NCBI GenBank assembly: GCA_001643675.2
Contig: LSRY02000067.1
Span: 64,501-128,500 of the forward strand
DNA: 64,000 nucleotides
Source of the DNA: Monocercomonoides exilis
Taxonomy: Eukaryota > Preaxostyla > Oxymonadida > Polymastigidae
Direction of reading: 5' to 3'
The position numbers and the translations under genes are program-made. Below the pieces are notes generated by a model, which ran no database searches, was not told the origin of the DNA, and saw only the letters and a list, made by a program, of their open reading frames with translations. Shown in pieces: positions 12,741 to 25,276 of this stretch (position 1 is the stretch's first letter; every line of letters begins with the position of its first letter).

Positions 12741-15241
12741 CGGACTGAGTCAGGCAGACATGGAAAGCGATGAAATCCAATTCCTAAAACCGCTTTTGCT
12801 TCAAAAGAGTGGAGAAACGCCAACTACGAGACATCCAATTGTCGAATATTTGTTGGCAGTCGAACAGCATTCAGGCCAACCACATTTGAATTTCATTCTT
12901 CGAAGGGACAGCCATTTTGAACAAGCAAGGAGATTATCATTCGAGGTTTGCTTTCTTCAACGCCACAGACGATGAAAGAGAATTTGATGGTTTTTGTTTT
13001 CATCGTTTGTTTTTCAACAAAGTTGTTGTTTCGCTCAGTTTCTATGTTTGTGCATGGTTTATTGAATTTTGCACCTTGAGCATCAGAGAATGCATTTCAG
13101 ATGCATTGTTATCTGCATCATGATTGTTGATGACTGAATGCCAACTAATTCATTCTTTTTCCTCCTCTTCGCTGTTGAAGCACAGCCAACTCATTCTCTT
13201 CATTTTCATCGGGGTTTGTCTTCCTCATCCACAATCTCGTTGACATTTGATGTTTTTGAATTACACCGGCTGAGGAGTCATGTCTTTAAAGCACAGAAAG
13301 ATGAGCATTCATTCCTACCTCGTCAGCTGCGCCTTCATTCCACTTCATGACTCCCTCTGCAATTGCTTCTCCTTCAGCCATTCTTTCAAACCCCGCATCT
13401 TTCGTCGGCTCTTCTTTGATTCCTTCATCTTCGTCATCATCTTCAACTGCGACTTCTTCTTCTTCTTCTCAGCAGTCTCATTCTTCAACTGCTTCTGGCT
13501 CTTCTTTTGCTAATTCATCCACTTTTGCTTCTGTTACTGCTGGTAGTTCTTCTCAGGACAGTTCTTATGAGTCTGGTGCTGCTTCATTGGGAGCTGCCTC
13601 GCTCTGGTTTCGCAACATTCTTTTATCATTCTCTGCATTCGATGAAGCACAACTTGGCGAGTTTTTAGCTGCTTTTCAGTCGGCGGCGCTGGCGCAGGCG
13701 AATCAGAAGGAGGACGAAGAAGACGAGGAAGGAGAAGGAGACGGAGAGGACGGGCAGGAAGAGTGCGAAGACGATGATGGGGTTGATGAAGGAATGTTTA
13801 GCAACAAGACATTTGAAAAGGAGAGCGACAGCAGCGAAGGGAGGAAGAGACTGAGGAAGAGTCAGAGGACGAAGGAGGAGGTATTGGAGGAGAAAGTGAT
13901 GGCAAAGATAGTAAGTCTAAATCAAATAAATCGAAGAATGGCAAGAAATCGTCATCATCATCATAATCATCATCATCTTCTTCTTCTCCTTCCTTCTCTT
14001 CCTACCTCCACTCCTCCACCCTCCTTCTCCTTGCCTCCACCACCTCTGCCATCCGTGTGCTCGCCCTGACCTCCATCCACTCTGATCCCTCGTCTTCCAC
14101 CTCACTCGCCTTCTCCCACGCCCTTTCCTTAGTCATTCTGGGCTTCCGCTCTCCTGCTCTTGCAATGAGAGTGCTGCCGATGCTGGCGCGTCTGCCGTCG
14201 CTTGACCAAAGTCTGGTGGGTGTGGCGATGTGCCGCTATCTTCCTCCCTCCGACTTGGATGTGCTCATCCCGTAGATCAAAGAGTGGCTGTCGGTTGAAA
14301 AGCGAAAGAGAGACATGAACGAGGCGATCCATCCGGGATGCATAGGCAAGTCGATGATCGCTTTCTCCTCAGCTTCCCAGCTGCTCTTTCTGTCATACGC
14401 AGCTGTCCTGCAGCTGGCTTCACGACTCGCTCATTCCTCGAACAATGCTCATACTTCTCTTGCTGAGTTCACACAGTGAGCATGCTCATTTCCTCGCACT
14501 TCCACAGAGGGAAAGGGAGCAAAGAAGCGGGAAACAGCAATAATAACCACAAGAACCAAACACCAACAACTGAGGCGACGCTCCACCGGAGCGGAAGGAG
14601 GTGATGAGCTGCTTGAAGCAGGATTGGGCATTCACCGACCGCATCACCTTGTCTCGCACCATTCGCCTGCTGCTTCTGTTTGACTCAACCAACCTGATGG
14701 AGAGTGTGCTTGCCTGTGTTTCTCCCTTCTCCTTCCCGTTTCTCCCTTCCCACGAAGACCTTGTCCCCCAGACACACGCTGTCTCTTCCTCGTCTGCCAT
14801 CTCCATCCAGCAGCAGGAGATGACGAAGAATACAGCGCTAGAGACGGGTGTGAGGACTCGGAAGAAAGATGGTTCTTCTTCTGCCTCTTCTTCTTCTGCC
14901 TCTTCTTCTTCTGCCTCTTCTTCTTCTGCCTCTTCAGCATCGTCTTCTTCTTCATTTTCTTTATCTGCTTTGCTTTCTTCTTCCTTATCCTCTTCCTCCT
15001 CCTCATCTTCTTCCTTCTTTCTCGCTGATCCCTCACAAATGATTGCCTTTGACTTCAGCCATCAGCGCTTCGACTATTCACACCACACATTCTTCTCACC
15101 AAATCCTCTCCAGCTGCTCACTCCTTCCACCACCTCCTCCCCCCTCTCTCTGTCTTCTGCACACACGTCGCCTCACCGGGAGAAAAGCAGCTTTCGCTGC
15201 ATATCCACCTCACCAACCACACCCCCTTCTACTTCGTCGGC

Positions 15242-15286
<45 letters not shown>

Positions 15287-15842
15287 GCCTCTCCTCCACC
15301 CCGCTGCTTTCTCCCAAGCCATCTTTCTTTTCATCCTCCCGCCGCTTCGCCTCGCTTGCGTTCCATTCTGTTCCACTGATTGCGCTGAGAGGAGGAACTG
15401 CCTCGCTGTACATTGTGCATTCGATGCGTGGGGCTGTTGCACAGTAGCAGATATCGTTTGTGGTGAGCATTCATGCTGCTTGTGCGACGTTGGAGGCTGC
15501 GAAAAAGGCAGTGGCGACGGATAAGCATCGATTAGGGTGCACACATAGGAAGATGAGGAGGAAAGGGTCAAAGAAAGCAAGAGGAAAATGAGGCAGATGC
15601 AGATGTCGAATCAGAAAAGGGGGAATTCTGAGCTGGACACGACGAATTATCTGTCGATTGCAGCAAGAGCACCTTCGTTCTGTGATGTGTGTCTGCACCG
15701 TGTGCGCTTCATCACTGAGACGTTTGTCCTTCCGCCTAAGGCGCTGTTTATGTTGCTGCCGATCACCCCACCGACGTTTCGATCGCTTCTGTCGACACTT
15801 CACATCTCGCACTCAGCCGCAAAGGGTTTGCTGGGGGCTGTG
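12741..15842 (+). pseudogene. Decayed Ser-rich, helix-rich gene, family unknown
   Basis: Several plus-strand segments look like real protein but lie in different frames: 12760-12975 (HPIVEYLLAVEQHSGQPHL), 13347-13840 (poly-Ser then SLWFRNILLSFSAFDEAQLG and an acidic stretch), 13980-14273 (SAIRVLALTSIHSDPSS, RSPALAMRVLPMLARLPSL), 14275-14478 (IKEWLSVEKRKRDMNEAIHP), 14601-14760 (TLSRTIRLLLLFDSTNLMES), 15350-15590 and 15588-15842 (PPKALFMLLPITPPTFRSLL). Each is an alpha-helical, Leu/Ser-rich piece, as in HEAT-type scaffolds. The frame changes between pieces, and stops interrupt them (TAA in a TCA repeat near 13962, TAG at 14273-14275). Very short introns cannot explain all of this, so I call it a pseudogene, although an intron-rich real gene is a minor alternative. 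I do not recognise the family. Confidence 0.4.
15243..15283. repeat. (TC)n microsatellite, about 20 units
   Basis: Uninterrupted TC dinucleotide run. On the plus strand it reads as Ser-Leu repeats and on the minus strand as Arg-Glu repeats, which creates spurious long ORFs on both strands. Confidence 0.9.
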
Positions 15843-15921
15843 TGAAAGGAGGAAGAGGAGATTGGTTATGGGTGAATGGTTGTGATTTAATTGAATTGGA
15901 ATTATTTGTTTAAACAGAAAT

Positions 15922-15925
<4 letters not shown>

Positions 15926-15953
<28 letters not shown>
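15926..15953. repeat. Poly(T) tract
   Basis: A homopolymer run of about 30 T after the Ser-rich relic. It could be the complement of an inserted poly(A) tail or slippage. No retroelement body is visible beside it. Confidence 0.7.
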
Positions 15954-15954
<1 letters not shown>

Positions 15955-16159
15955 GAAAAAAGAAAGGAATATTTTTAGTTTCTGTGATAAACTAGATTGG
16001 ATTTCTCATTTTTCATTTTCAATTACAATGTGGATTTAACTTTCTATTTTTGTGTTATTGTTGTTGCATAACAATTGAATATGATTAATTTCATTTCTTT
16101 CAAAAAAACTATCTTTCTTTCTTTCTTTTTCATCGAATTCCATTCCATTCAATCGCACA

Positions 16160-18180
16160 GGAGTCTCTGTCATTCCGAACCATCTGAGCAACTCGCTTTA
16201 AAAACTTGGCTTTTTCGAGGTGAAGTTTGTACCGCCGTCTTCGCTGCAGCTGCTGGCGAACACAAACTGGCTCCAAAACAACCTGAATCTGAATGCCAAC
16301 ATGAAGGCGAGGAAGAAGAGAAAGCGGAAGCTGAAGCTACGCAAAAGACATGGTGGAATGCAGATGACGACGAAGATAATGATAATGATGAAGACGAAGA
16401 ATGTTGAGAAGTGAATGCTGTCGGTGCGAACGAAAATGGAGAAGTGAAGAAGTGGAGAAAGGAAGAGAAGGAAGAGATGGAGGGGAGCTGAAAGAAAACA
16501 AGCAAAATGCGAATGGAAGAGACAGAAGAGATGAAGCCAATAGCGATGGCGCTGGTGCAATTTCTGCTGATGGAAACGAGTCTGCAGCATCAAACGTTGA
16601 TTTAACTGAAAAATCGCTTCAAGCATCGTGTGAAGCAGTCATTATTGTAAAAAACCAAGCGAATAAATTGGAATTTAACAAAACTGTAAAGCTTAACAAG
16701 GAGTTGGATGAGACAAAGGAAGAGTAAGAAGAAGAGGAAGAAGAAGAAGAAAAAGAAAAAGATGATGATGATGAATGCAAAACGTATTGTTGCCCTGGAG
16801 AATTTCTTCAAGCAAACTTGTTTGAATGAGAAGATAGCGAATCCTGAAGAATACGAGCGGAAAAAGGAAGAAAAGATGTTCAACGGAACTTTTAGCAACG
16901 GAGGCGACATGGAAGAGCTGAAGAAGATGGGCAATAGCCTTCTTTCGAGCAGAAGAGACGGAGAAGGAAGGAGAAGTGATTTAACTTTTGGTGGATTGTC
17001 ATCTTCATAGGACAGCACGAGCAGAATGGAAGCAAGTGTGAGGTCTATAGTTGTGCAACAACAATAGAAGCAAAAGCAGATGAAACAGATGGATCTTCCT
17101 TCTTGTACAGTCGCAAAACATATTCAGCTGGAGTTGGTTCAATTTTGGAAAACGAAAAAGACGAAAAAGACGAGATCTGCCAATCATAATTGCTGCTGAA
17201 GAAGAAGATGAAGAAAATGGGACAAAGGGTCGATAATGCGGGAAGAGAAGGAGAGGAAGGTGCGCTAGCAGTGCTTGTGGAGCAAAGGAGGTTTGATGGG
17301 AGTGACAGAGCAGATGCCGAAGAGGAGGAGATAAACATCTTCCAATAATAACCACATGATGTGAACACTTAGCGTGTTTATAATCACTGATACGCTGATG
17401 CACCTACCACCCCGCCTTCGTTTGTACATGAGCGCAATGGACTCGATCTGGAGGCAGCAGTAGCCGAAGGAGATTTCGTAAATGAACATCGAGTGCTCGC
17501 TGTATGTTTTGTTTGAGGTGTGGGGCGTGGACACGAACCTATTCTATGCGCTGAACGAGAACTGGATTGTTTACGACGACAGACTTGCTGTCGATGAGAA
17601 ATTTGATACGAATGACCCGCTCATCTTATTTACAGGCACCATTGCGAAGATCTCTAACCTGCACCGTTTTCCTCACAGCCTGGACAGACACAACAGAAGA
17701 GAGTGCGGAAGCTTCGTGGGGTTATATTTGAGCCATTAAACACGGAGCAGATACAGACTGATGGGCGGAAGCAGAGGAAGAGGGGGAAATGGAAACATCA
17801 GTGGGATCAATTTGTCTGCGTTGGATTCTTCGCTGTTTGTGTCGAATGGGGCAGAAACGCTGACAAAAAAGAAGGTCATCCGGCCAAAGAGGATTACGAT
17901 CGAAAAAAAGACGCAATTGATATCACAGGAGGAGTTTGGAGAAGAGTCGAAGTTGAGTGAGCGCAGAGCTGCAAGCATTGCGAGAACAGTGAGTGAATAC
18001 AGCTATCTTCTGGATAATTTGGCATTTTTTTATGCAAGATAACCTGGATTCTTTTAGAAGAGAAAAAACAGAAAAGCAGAAAAGACGAAGAAGGCGGAGG
18101 AGATTCTGAGCACAGCGAGAGAAAAGAACAGAATTTTTGACAGATCAACCTCAGAGAAAGAGAAGATTAAAAGTGACCTG
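16160..18180 (+). pseudogene. Second group of broken plus-strand coding fragments
   Basis: Gene-like pieces continue after the poly(T): a Lys/Arg-rich segment near 16,205-16,400 (FEVKFVPPSSLQLLANTNWL), acidic/Lys-rich repeats to 17.0 kb, then the best-preserved part at 17,400-17,735 (CSLYVLFEVWGVDTNLFYAL, YDDRLAVDEKFDTNDPLILF) and 17,761-18,040 (LDSSLFVSNGAETLTKKKVI, RRAASIARTVSEYSYLLDNL). The last two are in the same frame, but a stop at 17,737-17,739 separates them and another frame reads better across the gap. TAG/TAA codons also interrupt the start of the 17.4-kb piece. It may be the 3' part of the relic at 12.7-15.8 kb. Function unknown. Confidence 0.35.
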
Positions 18181-18286
18181 GTTTGTGTAGAAATTTTCTT
18201 TCAATAAAAATTAAGAATAAATAACAATGTCTTTTTATTTATTTATTTTGATTTAATTTTGATATTCTTATTTTCATTTTCCACTG

Positions 18287-19652
18287 TTAACTTCCAACTT
18301 CCTCTTTTTCTTGCAAACTGACATTCTTCAGAGGGATTTGTGTGTTGATTGCAACTGACATTTTGTGAGCGTGTACATTGACAATCTGCATCGAATTGCC
18401 TGTCTGAACTGAATCTGCATAAAAATCATTGAGGCGCTTTATTAAACCAGTCCACTTGGACTCACACAAACAATAACCAATATGTTCTGATCAAGAAGAG
18501 ATAAAGGCGCAGTTTCTGACTGAATGACGTTTGTCATATTTTTCTCTTATTGTTTTCATTGTTTTAGTCAAATCTCTTGTTTTTCTTTTTTTCACTTTTT
18601 CAAACTCTTGTTTATTTATTCAATAAATTTATATACAAACATATAAACATTCCTCATTGTTGTATTTTTTTCAATCAGTTTCGATCGCGAAGCATGGGAT
18701 ACGGGTCTCTCCCACGACAGCTTCCAAGAGTTTCTGTCATCGTTGTAAACAGAGCTGATGGAGAAAACTGAACTGGAAACCATATACCCCACCTTTTCTG
18801 CTGCCACTATTGTCTCTGTGAAGCCGCTGCCTGCGCTCTACCAATGCAGCCAGGCTTCATCCTTTCACAGGCCACTCGACATATCTTCTGTTCCTCCGAA
18901 TTCTCCTCTAAGACCTCTTTCCTTCTCAGAAAAAACCATCCACCAATCAATTTGTAGCTTCGTTGTCCTTGTCACTCTAGTGCATATCGCAAGGAGCAGT
19001 AATCCTCTCCTCTTTCTCACAAAAGACCTCCTTTTCTGCCTAACCCTGCAGCTTCCCTTTTCCTCCACCTCTCTACTGCTCCACTTGGACACAATTCGAT
19101 GCTTCAGTTTCCACCAAATGCTCTCTTGCTTGTGATATTCTCAATGAATAGTTTATCTTCCTGTTTTGACTTCACGATATTTACAAAAGCACACACATAC
19201 AAACACTTTCAAACAATTCTATTGCTTCATCAGTTCCCTCTTCTTTTTCTTTTTCTTTTTCTTTTCCTTCGTCTTCGCAATCTTTTTCTGCGCTTCTTTC
19301 TGAAGCCCCGTCGCATTGTGCGCACTCTTGTAGGGAGTCTTTTCCAACTCGCAATTCACTTCCTTGATGCCAAGAATGCTTTCCACGTATTCATTATCAG
19401 CTGTATGCCCGTCGAGAAACTGAACAAATCGAAATTCCAATCACAGAATGCCTCTGTTCTGTCATGTCCAACAATCGAGTTGTCTTTCTGAGTGATGTTT
19501 GTCATGAAGGAGAACAAGAGATCTTCAACAAGTATTTGGAAATGCCGAGTGGAAATAAAAGAAGGAGATGTAATGGATTGGGAAGAAAGTTTTAACTGTA
19601 TTTGAAATGAAGAATAAAAAGAGAAGTGAAGAGGTTGAGTCAATGGTTCCAA
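18287..19652 (-). pseudogene. Broken minus-strand coding fragments
   Basis: Two stretches look translated. At 19,560-19,219 a sequence containing HDRTEAFCDWNF switches frame near 19,440 into FRFVQFLDGHTADNEYVESI and ends in a poly-Lys tail and stop. At about 18,498-18,287 a segment beginning HIGYCLCESKWTGLIKRLND and ending LKNVSLQEKEEVGS follows a pyrimidine-rich CAG, so it could be a terminal exon. Between them (18,600-19,100) minus-strand pieces such as DDRNSWKLSWERPVSH are isolated. I cannot join them into one gene or name a family. Confidence 0.3.
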
Positions 19653-20321
19653 TTGATTGTTGTTTCTTGTACAACATAACCTCTGTTAGCTGAATCAGTT
19701 GAACCGAATAAAAAGAATGGAGATTTGAAGGCTATACTATGGTGAAGAAAAAAAGAAACTCACTTTTATTGTAAAATAAAATTCGCCAATTTGAAAAAAT
19801 GTTGTATTGGGAGATTTTTTAATTTTCAAAAATACAACAAAAATTCATTCACTCATTTGCAAATTACGAAGTGGAAAATTTCAGAATGTTTCATTGTGTT
19901 TCTTCCAATAAAAGAAAATTTAATCATATTCTCAAAGAGAATGAATGTCCACGACAAAATAAACTAATGAAATCAAAGAAATAATGAAAAGCCTTCACAG
20001 ACTGAGGGATTTGAAAGTTTTTATCATTAACCCACAACAATTTCATTTTTTTGATTACAAAAAAGATAGGGTTATAACGAGTTTGAGAGGCGTTTTACAG
20101 TATTTCCTGGATTATCAGTGAAGAAATGACTTTTGTTGAAAGAATGTGCAATAACTTGTCCATCACAGATGTTTAAATAAATAAATAAAACAATTTGTTA
20201 AAATTTGTTTGGATTTAGTATTCATCATTTTAAAAAAATAAACAATTCATCGATATAGTGAAATATTTATTAAGTTCTAATTGAATCTTATCAATTTTTT
20301 ATTTTATATAACAGATCAAAA
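19653..20321. other. Intergenic region upstream of the Kelch gene
   Basis: AT-rich sequence with no ORF of note. The last 40 bases before the Kelch ATG are T/A-rich and end in AACAGATCAAAAATG. I see no recognisable promoter motif. Confidence 0.5.
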
Positions 20322-23300
20322 ATGAGGTTTTTGTTTCTTCTGGTTTTTGTAAGTCTAAATTGTGTTTGTAAGATCCCAAAAGCTCAAATTGTGAAATCTG
20401 TCGAAATATATCCACCAACTGGTTCACAAATAAATCCACGTTACTCTCCGTTTTTTCAATATTTTTCTGATGATGGAAAACCAAGCATATTTGTTTATGG
20501 AGGCGTCAGCTACAACGAAAAAATACTTTCAGATGCATATATTATCAATCTTGATCCTCTTTTTTCTCATCGCCTAAATATTCTTTCGAATAGTCCAAAG
20601 CCATTGGTGAAGTTTTTTGCTCAATTCAAAATCAACAACACTTTTTTCATTTGGGGCGGATGGCAGGAGAATGGATTTTCAGATACACTTTGGTCATTTG
20701 ATATTTCATCGCAGAAATGGAAAGAAGTTTTTGAAGGTGATACAATTCCAGAAGCAAGACATTCAATGGCCTATGCAACAGATGGGGAAAGGTTATATAT
20801 TTTTGGAGGAATCGGCGCATCTGGACTTCTAAATGATTTGTGGGAATTTGACACCAGCAAGAATGAATGGAAAGAAATAAAGACTGCTTCCAGTGAAAAT
20901 GGACCTGAACCATGCAGCAGTGCTGGCATGATTGTTTCAAATGGATATGCTGTTGTTTGTGGAGGAGACACAAGAAGCAATGTTGAATCTTCACTTAAAA
21001 TGTTTAGAATAAAGATCGATACAAATTCTGTTCAATCTTGGGAAGAGGTGAAAATTACTGATTTGGAAGGAAACAATAGCAATATTCCAGTATCCAGATC
21101 AAATTTTGGATACGCTTCATTCGTGAATACAAGTCAAGCATATTTGTATATTTTTGGTGGTTGGAGCTCCAATAATTTGGACTATGAACTAGATTCCATA
21201 CTTATTCTTGATTGCAGTCTAGTTGGGAACAAAGGAAACGATCAAAAGAATGTCACATACAAAGAAATTATTCACCACAAGCAGAGCTATCTTTTTGGAG
21301 ATTGCGGATGCACAATAGATGGTGATGGAAATGTTTTCATTTTGGGAGGAAGAATGGATGAAATAATAAATTCAAATATTTTAACAATAATGAAAGAGGA
21401 TTTATCAATCTATATTACAGAAGAAGTAATAAATTCTCCAGAAGCAGTGGACCGAAGAGAAAATTACTTTGAACGGTTTTTCAAGTACAATTTTGATACA
21501 TCTTTATCTGGAAAGCCTAGAAACAAACAATCAGGTTCATCTTTCTTCTCTTCTTCATCGAATTTCGAGACGAATACGAGTGTGAGAAAAGAAAGCATCA
21601 AAACAAAAACCGCAATGATCGACAGCAACAATTCACCATCAACGATCAATGGAAGTCCATTTGTGACTTTAATTAAAGTGTATGATTTTGCACCTTCACC
21701 TCGCGTGAATCCCATTGTTGGACATTATGCAGGAACTTTATTTGTTTACGGAGGAAGAGATCCAGTCTCAGGAGAAATTTTCAGCGACATGTATGTTTAT
21801 GATATGAAGGAAAATCGATGGATTATCCAATTACCTGAAATAACATCTGAACATCCGCCTGCAAGAGAGTTAGCTTCATATTGCTTTGATAACGGTCGCA
21901 TTTTAATTTTTGGAGGCTTGGGGCCAAATCCTTCAACTGGAAAAGTGGAACCATCAAACGAATTGTGGGAATATTCATTTGTCACCAATACATGGAGACA
22001 ATTAGGAAAAAATTCCTTTTTGAAGCCTTATCCGGTGTATGGCGCATCAGCCACGATGTACATGGATTATCTAATCGAGATGGGAGGACAGATGGCAGAT
22101 GGATTACTTTGTGAATACAGCTTCGTATTTAACTTCGCAAGTGATAAATGGGAATTTTCTATGATCATTGTGAATAATTTTAAGTCTTCCATTCTGGTGA
22201 AAGAAATGCTTCTAGAGAAGAATAATGCAAAGGATATTCCAGAGCAAAGCAATTCCAGAAAAAGAAATGATTTTCTGAATGAATTTATTTCGTTGAAATC
22301 AAATGCAGAAGATATTGATGATTTGGAAACTGATGATTTGAAAAGAATGAAAAATTCGAAAGAAAATTTGAGCGGAAGCAACATTAGAAAAAACCAAACA
22401 CTTTTCTTATTTGGTGGAAACATCGGAACAAAACCGTTTTATGGAATAAAAAGAGATAACATTTATCAGGAGTTCAGCCTGAGCAAGAATGGAACAAAAT
22501 CGAATGAAGCTGATGAAATGAAGGATTCTTCAACAAGGAAAAGTAAAAGTTTGAACATTGATGATGTCGATGACACAGAGGTCTTTCATTATCTCGATGG
22601 AGCGGCATTATCATTCAATGATACAATAATTATGCTTGGGGGAAGAAAAAGAAATTTTGTTCAAGATACATTCAAATATTTCAGAATTCATGAAGACTGG
22701 ACTATAGATACTTTGGAAGATGATGGCACATTCGTTTCAAATGGTATGCATCTTGATATTGTGGAAGCTGGTTGCACAGTGTATGATAAAAGTGTTATCT
22801 GCTTTGGTGGAAGGCAAATAAGCGATAAAGGGGTTTTCATGCCAAATGCACTTGATACATTTCGAGTTATCAAACTTGACGAACAATACATTTCTTGCTC
22901 TCCTGGAACTTATGAAGATCAAGATGGAAAATGTCAGCTTTGTGGACGAGGACAGTTCTCAGATGGATACGGAAATAAGAATTGCACTCCATGTCCGAAA
23001 GGAACATATGGAACAGCGTTTGGATCTCAAAAATTTGGATGTTTTCCTGTTCCTAAAGAAAAATTCTCTGAAAAAGAAGGTACCTGTTTTTTCAATGAGA
23101 AATGCCACAACGTTGAAAATTGCACTGGTAAACAATATTGTCCAATAGGTTCTGCTTCTCCAAACAACACGATTCCAAGTGCAAAATTCGTAAGTGAGCA
23201 GCCAAAGCCTTTCTATCCAGATACTAAATTGGAGACAATAATTATGATTGCATTACATGGGGGAGCAATATGTATTGGCATAATTCTGGCTTTAGTACCA

Positions 23301-24694
23301 ATATGTTTCCCATCGAAAAAAAATTGTTTTATTTGTCTGGACTGTTTTTCAAATGAATATAGAGATGATTTCGGTGAAGATCACACAGTCCAAAAGACTC
23401 TGAAAAAAACAATACTAGGGGGTATTGTTGGGTTAACTGCCGTTATTTTTGTATTCTGTGCGCTAGTTTGGGTAATTACTTCATTTTTCGCTTTTGACAA
23501 AATTGAAACAAGAACAACAACAGATGTGTCGATGGAAGAAGAAGCACAAACAGTGATTAATAACGAAAAAATTGTTGTGGAATTGACGTTGATGGACTAT
23601 TCAGGAGAATGTATTGGTGCTCCAGAAAATACAGATAAGGAACTATCAGGCCAATGTTCTGATAATTTGGGACTTGGAAAGCAATTTTTTGATGTATTTG
23701 GTGTGCCTTTTTTTTCCCATAAAAAGTCATATTTCTTAATTTTATAATCTTTTATTAATTTTTTTCTATCTTTCACGTGAAATGATGAAATTGCATAGAT
23801 TGGTATGAGAAAGATATTGGAATATTCAAAGAGAGCAAAAAAAGTATTATAAATTGCACGCAAAAACCATCTTCAAACCATTTTTATCCTCCCACACATG
23901 ACTGCAAAATAACTGTTGAAGCAAACGAATTATCATTGAAGTTAGAAAACCCTCGGGCAACGTTTTTTTCTTTGTTTTCATCTGAAAGAGAAGCCTCATG
24001 CAGAGCTTTAAAAGTGCGAGCGTCTGTTGACTCAGCTGTGCCTGTGCAAAAGAAAACCGTTGATGGACCAGACAATTATCAGTCAATTATGGAAAATATT
24101 TATGTTAGTGATGAAGAACATGTGATTCATGGATCAAATCCCACAAACATCACGTTAAAGCTAATTCCTTCGATTTATAAGGACGAAATGAAAATTTTTG
24201 GTTCAAACTTAGAAAAAGGACATCTGATTAACCAGATTTCATTTGATACAGTCTCGTTGGCAGATGACACAGATATATATTTTTCTGTCGGATTTGGTGT
24301 AAATGTCCAGATAAAAATTGAGAAAAATGTTGCTGTTACCGAACATTTGCACAAATCTTCGTTAATGGGGCTGGTCGCTTTGATTGGAGGAGCACTTTCG
24401 TATTTCCGTTTATTTGGGATTGTTGTATGTGCTGCTGATTTTGGTTGTGATGATAAGTGTTGTGGTTGTTGTGGTCATTGTCGTTGCACACATTGCCCGT
24501 GTTACAAAGAAAAGAAGACAAATAAAGCAAATGAAAGTGATTTGGGTCGTAATGATAAAAGTTGTGGTTGTTGTCGTTGCGCACATTGCCCATGTTACAA
24601 AGAAAAGAAGAAAAATAAAAAGGGTGAAGCAAAGAATCCTAAAGAAGAAGAGATGACAGTTACGAACAGTCAAAATAGAGAAAATGAGTATTAA
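20322..24694 (+). CDS. Kelch-repeat, Cys-rich multi-pass membrane protein
   Basis: Two exons, 20322-23700 and 23799-24694 (1424 residues). The phase-1 intron is GTGTGCC...CATAG, 98 nt, and joins two long ORFs in different frames. A signal peptide (MRFLFLLVFVSLNCVC) precedes roughly twelve Kelch-type GG blades, for example LYIFGGIGASGLLNDLWEFD, LFVYGGRDPVSGEIFSDMYV and ILIFGGLGPNP. Two linkers are low-complexity. Then comes a Cys-rich juxtamembrane region (CSPGTYEDQDGKCQLCGRGQ) of the GCC2/ephrin-receptor-like type, a membrane helix (IIMIALHGGAICIGIILALV), a second helix (ILGGIVGLTAVIFVFCALVW), a further presumably extracellular domain, and a third hydrophobic stretch (LMGLVALIGGALSYFRLFGI). 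The tail holds a near-duplicated Cys/Lys unit (CGCCRCAHCPCYKEKK). Expected role: surface or vesicle receptor; the ligand is unknown. Confidence 0.85.
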
Positions 24695-25243
24695 TCCATT
24701 CAAAACATTTTGATCTTGCATTTTAACTGTTTAAAAAAAAATTATTTTTCTTTTTCTTTCTTTTCTATTACTTTTTTTGTAATTCAAAAATGTTGCGATT
24801 TCGTGAAAATTGCTCTCTCTTCTCCTGAATTGTACTTTCTCCCCAACTCTGACTTTCATTTTCTGGCTCCAAAATATTTCATTTTTGAGAAAACGCATAT
24901 TTGACAAATTTGCGTTTTTGGCAATAACTCATCTTATTTTATCCTCGCCGGATGCCATGTGTCTTTTTAGTTTTTGTTTCTGCAATGTCTTGACCAAGAT
25001 GTTTTGCGACAACTAACTATTTCAAAGTCCATTCAAATCCTTGTTATGGATTAATTTTTCATTTCTAGCTTGTTTTTATTAATTTTTATTTGTTTTTGTT
25101 TTTTATTTTGTATATATATACATATGGAACGAAATTTTTTATTTCTTAAATTTTGTTCCAAACAGTATTTTCTAATTTTATTCTCGATTAGGGTGCGTGT
25201 TTTATCTTGATCTCAAATTATTTATCTCAACCCTATTTTTTTG

Positions 25244-25276
<33 letters not shown>

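Noticed and set aside
15173-15580. Arg-Glu repeat ORFs on the minus strand
   Set aside because: Produced by the (TC)n microsatellite read on the opposite strand.
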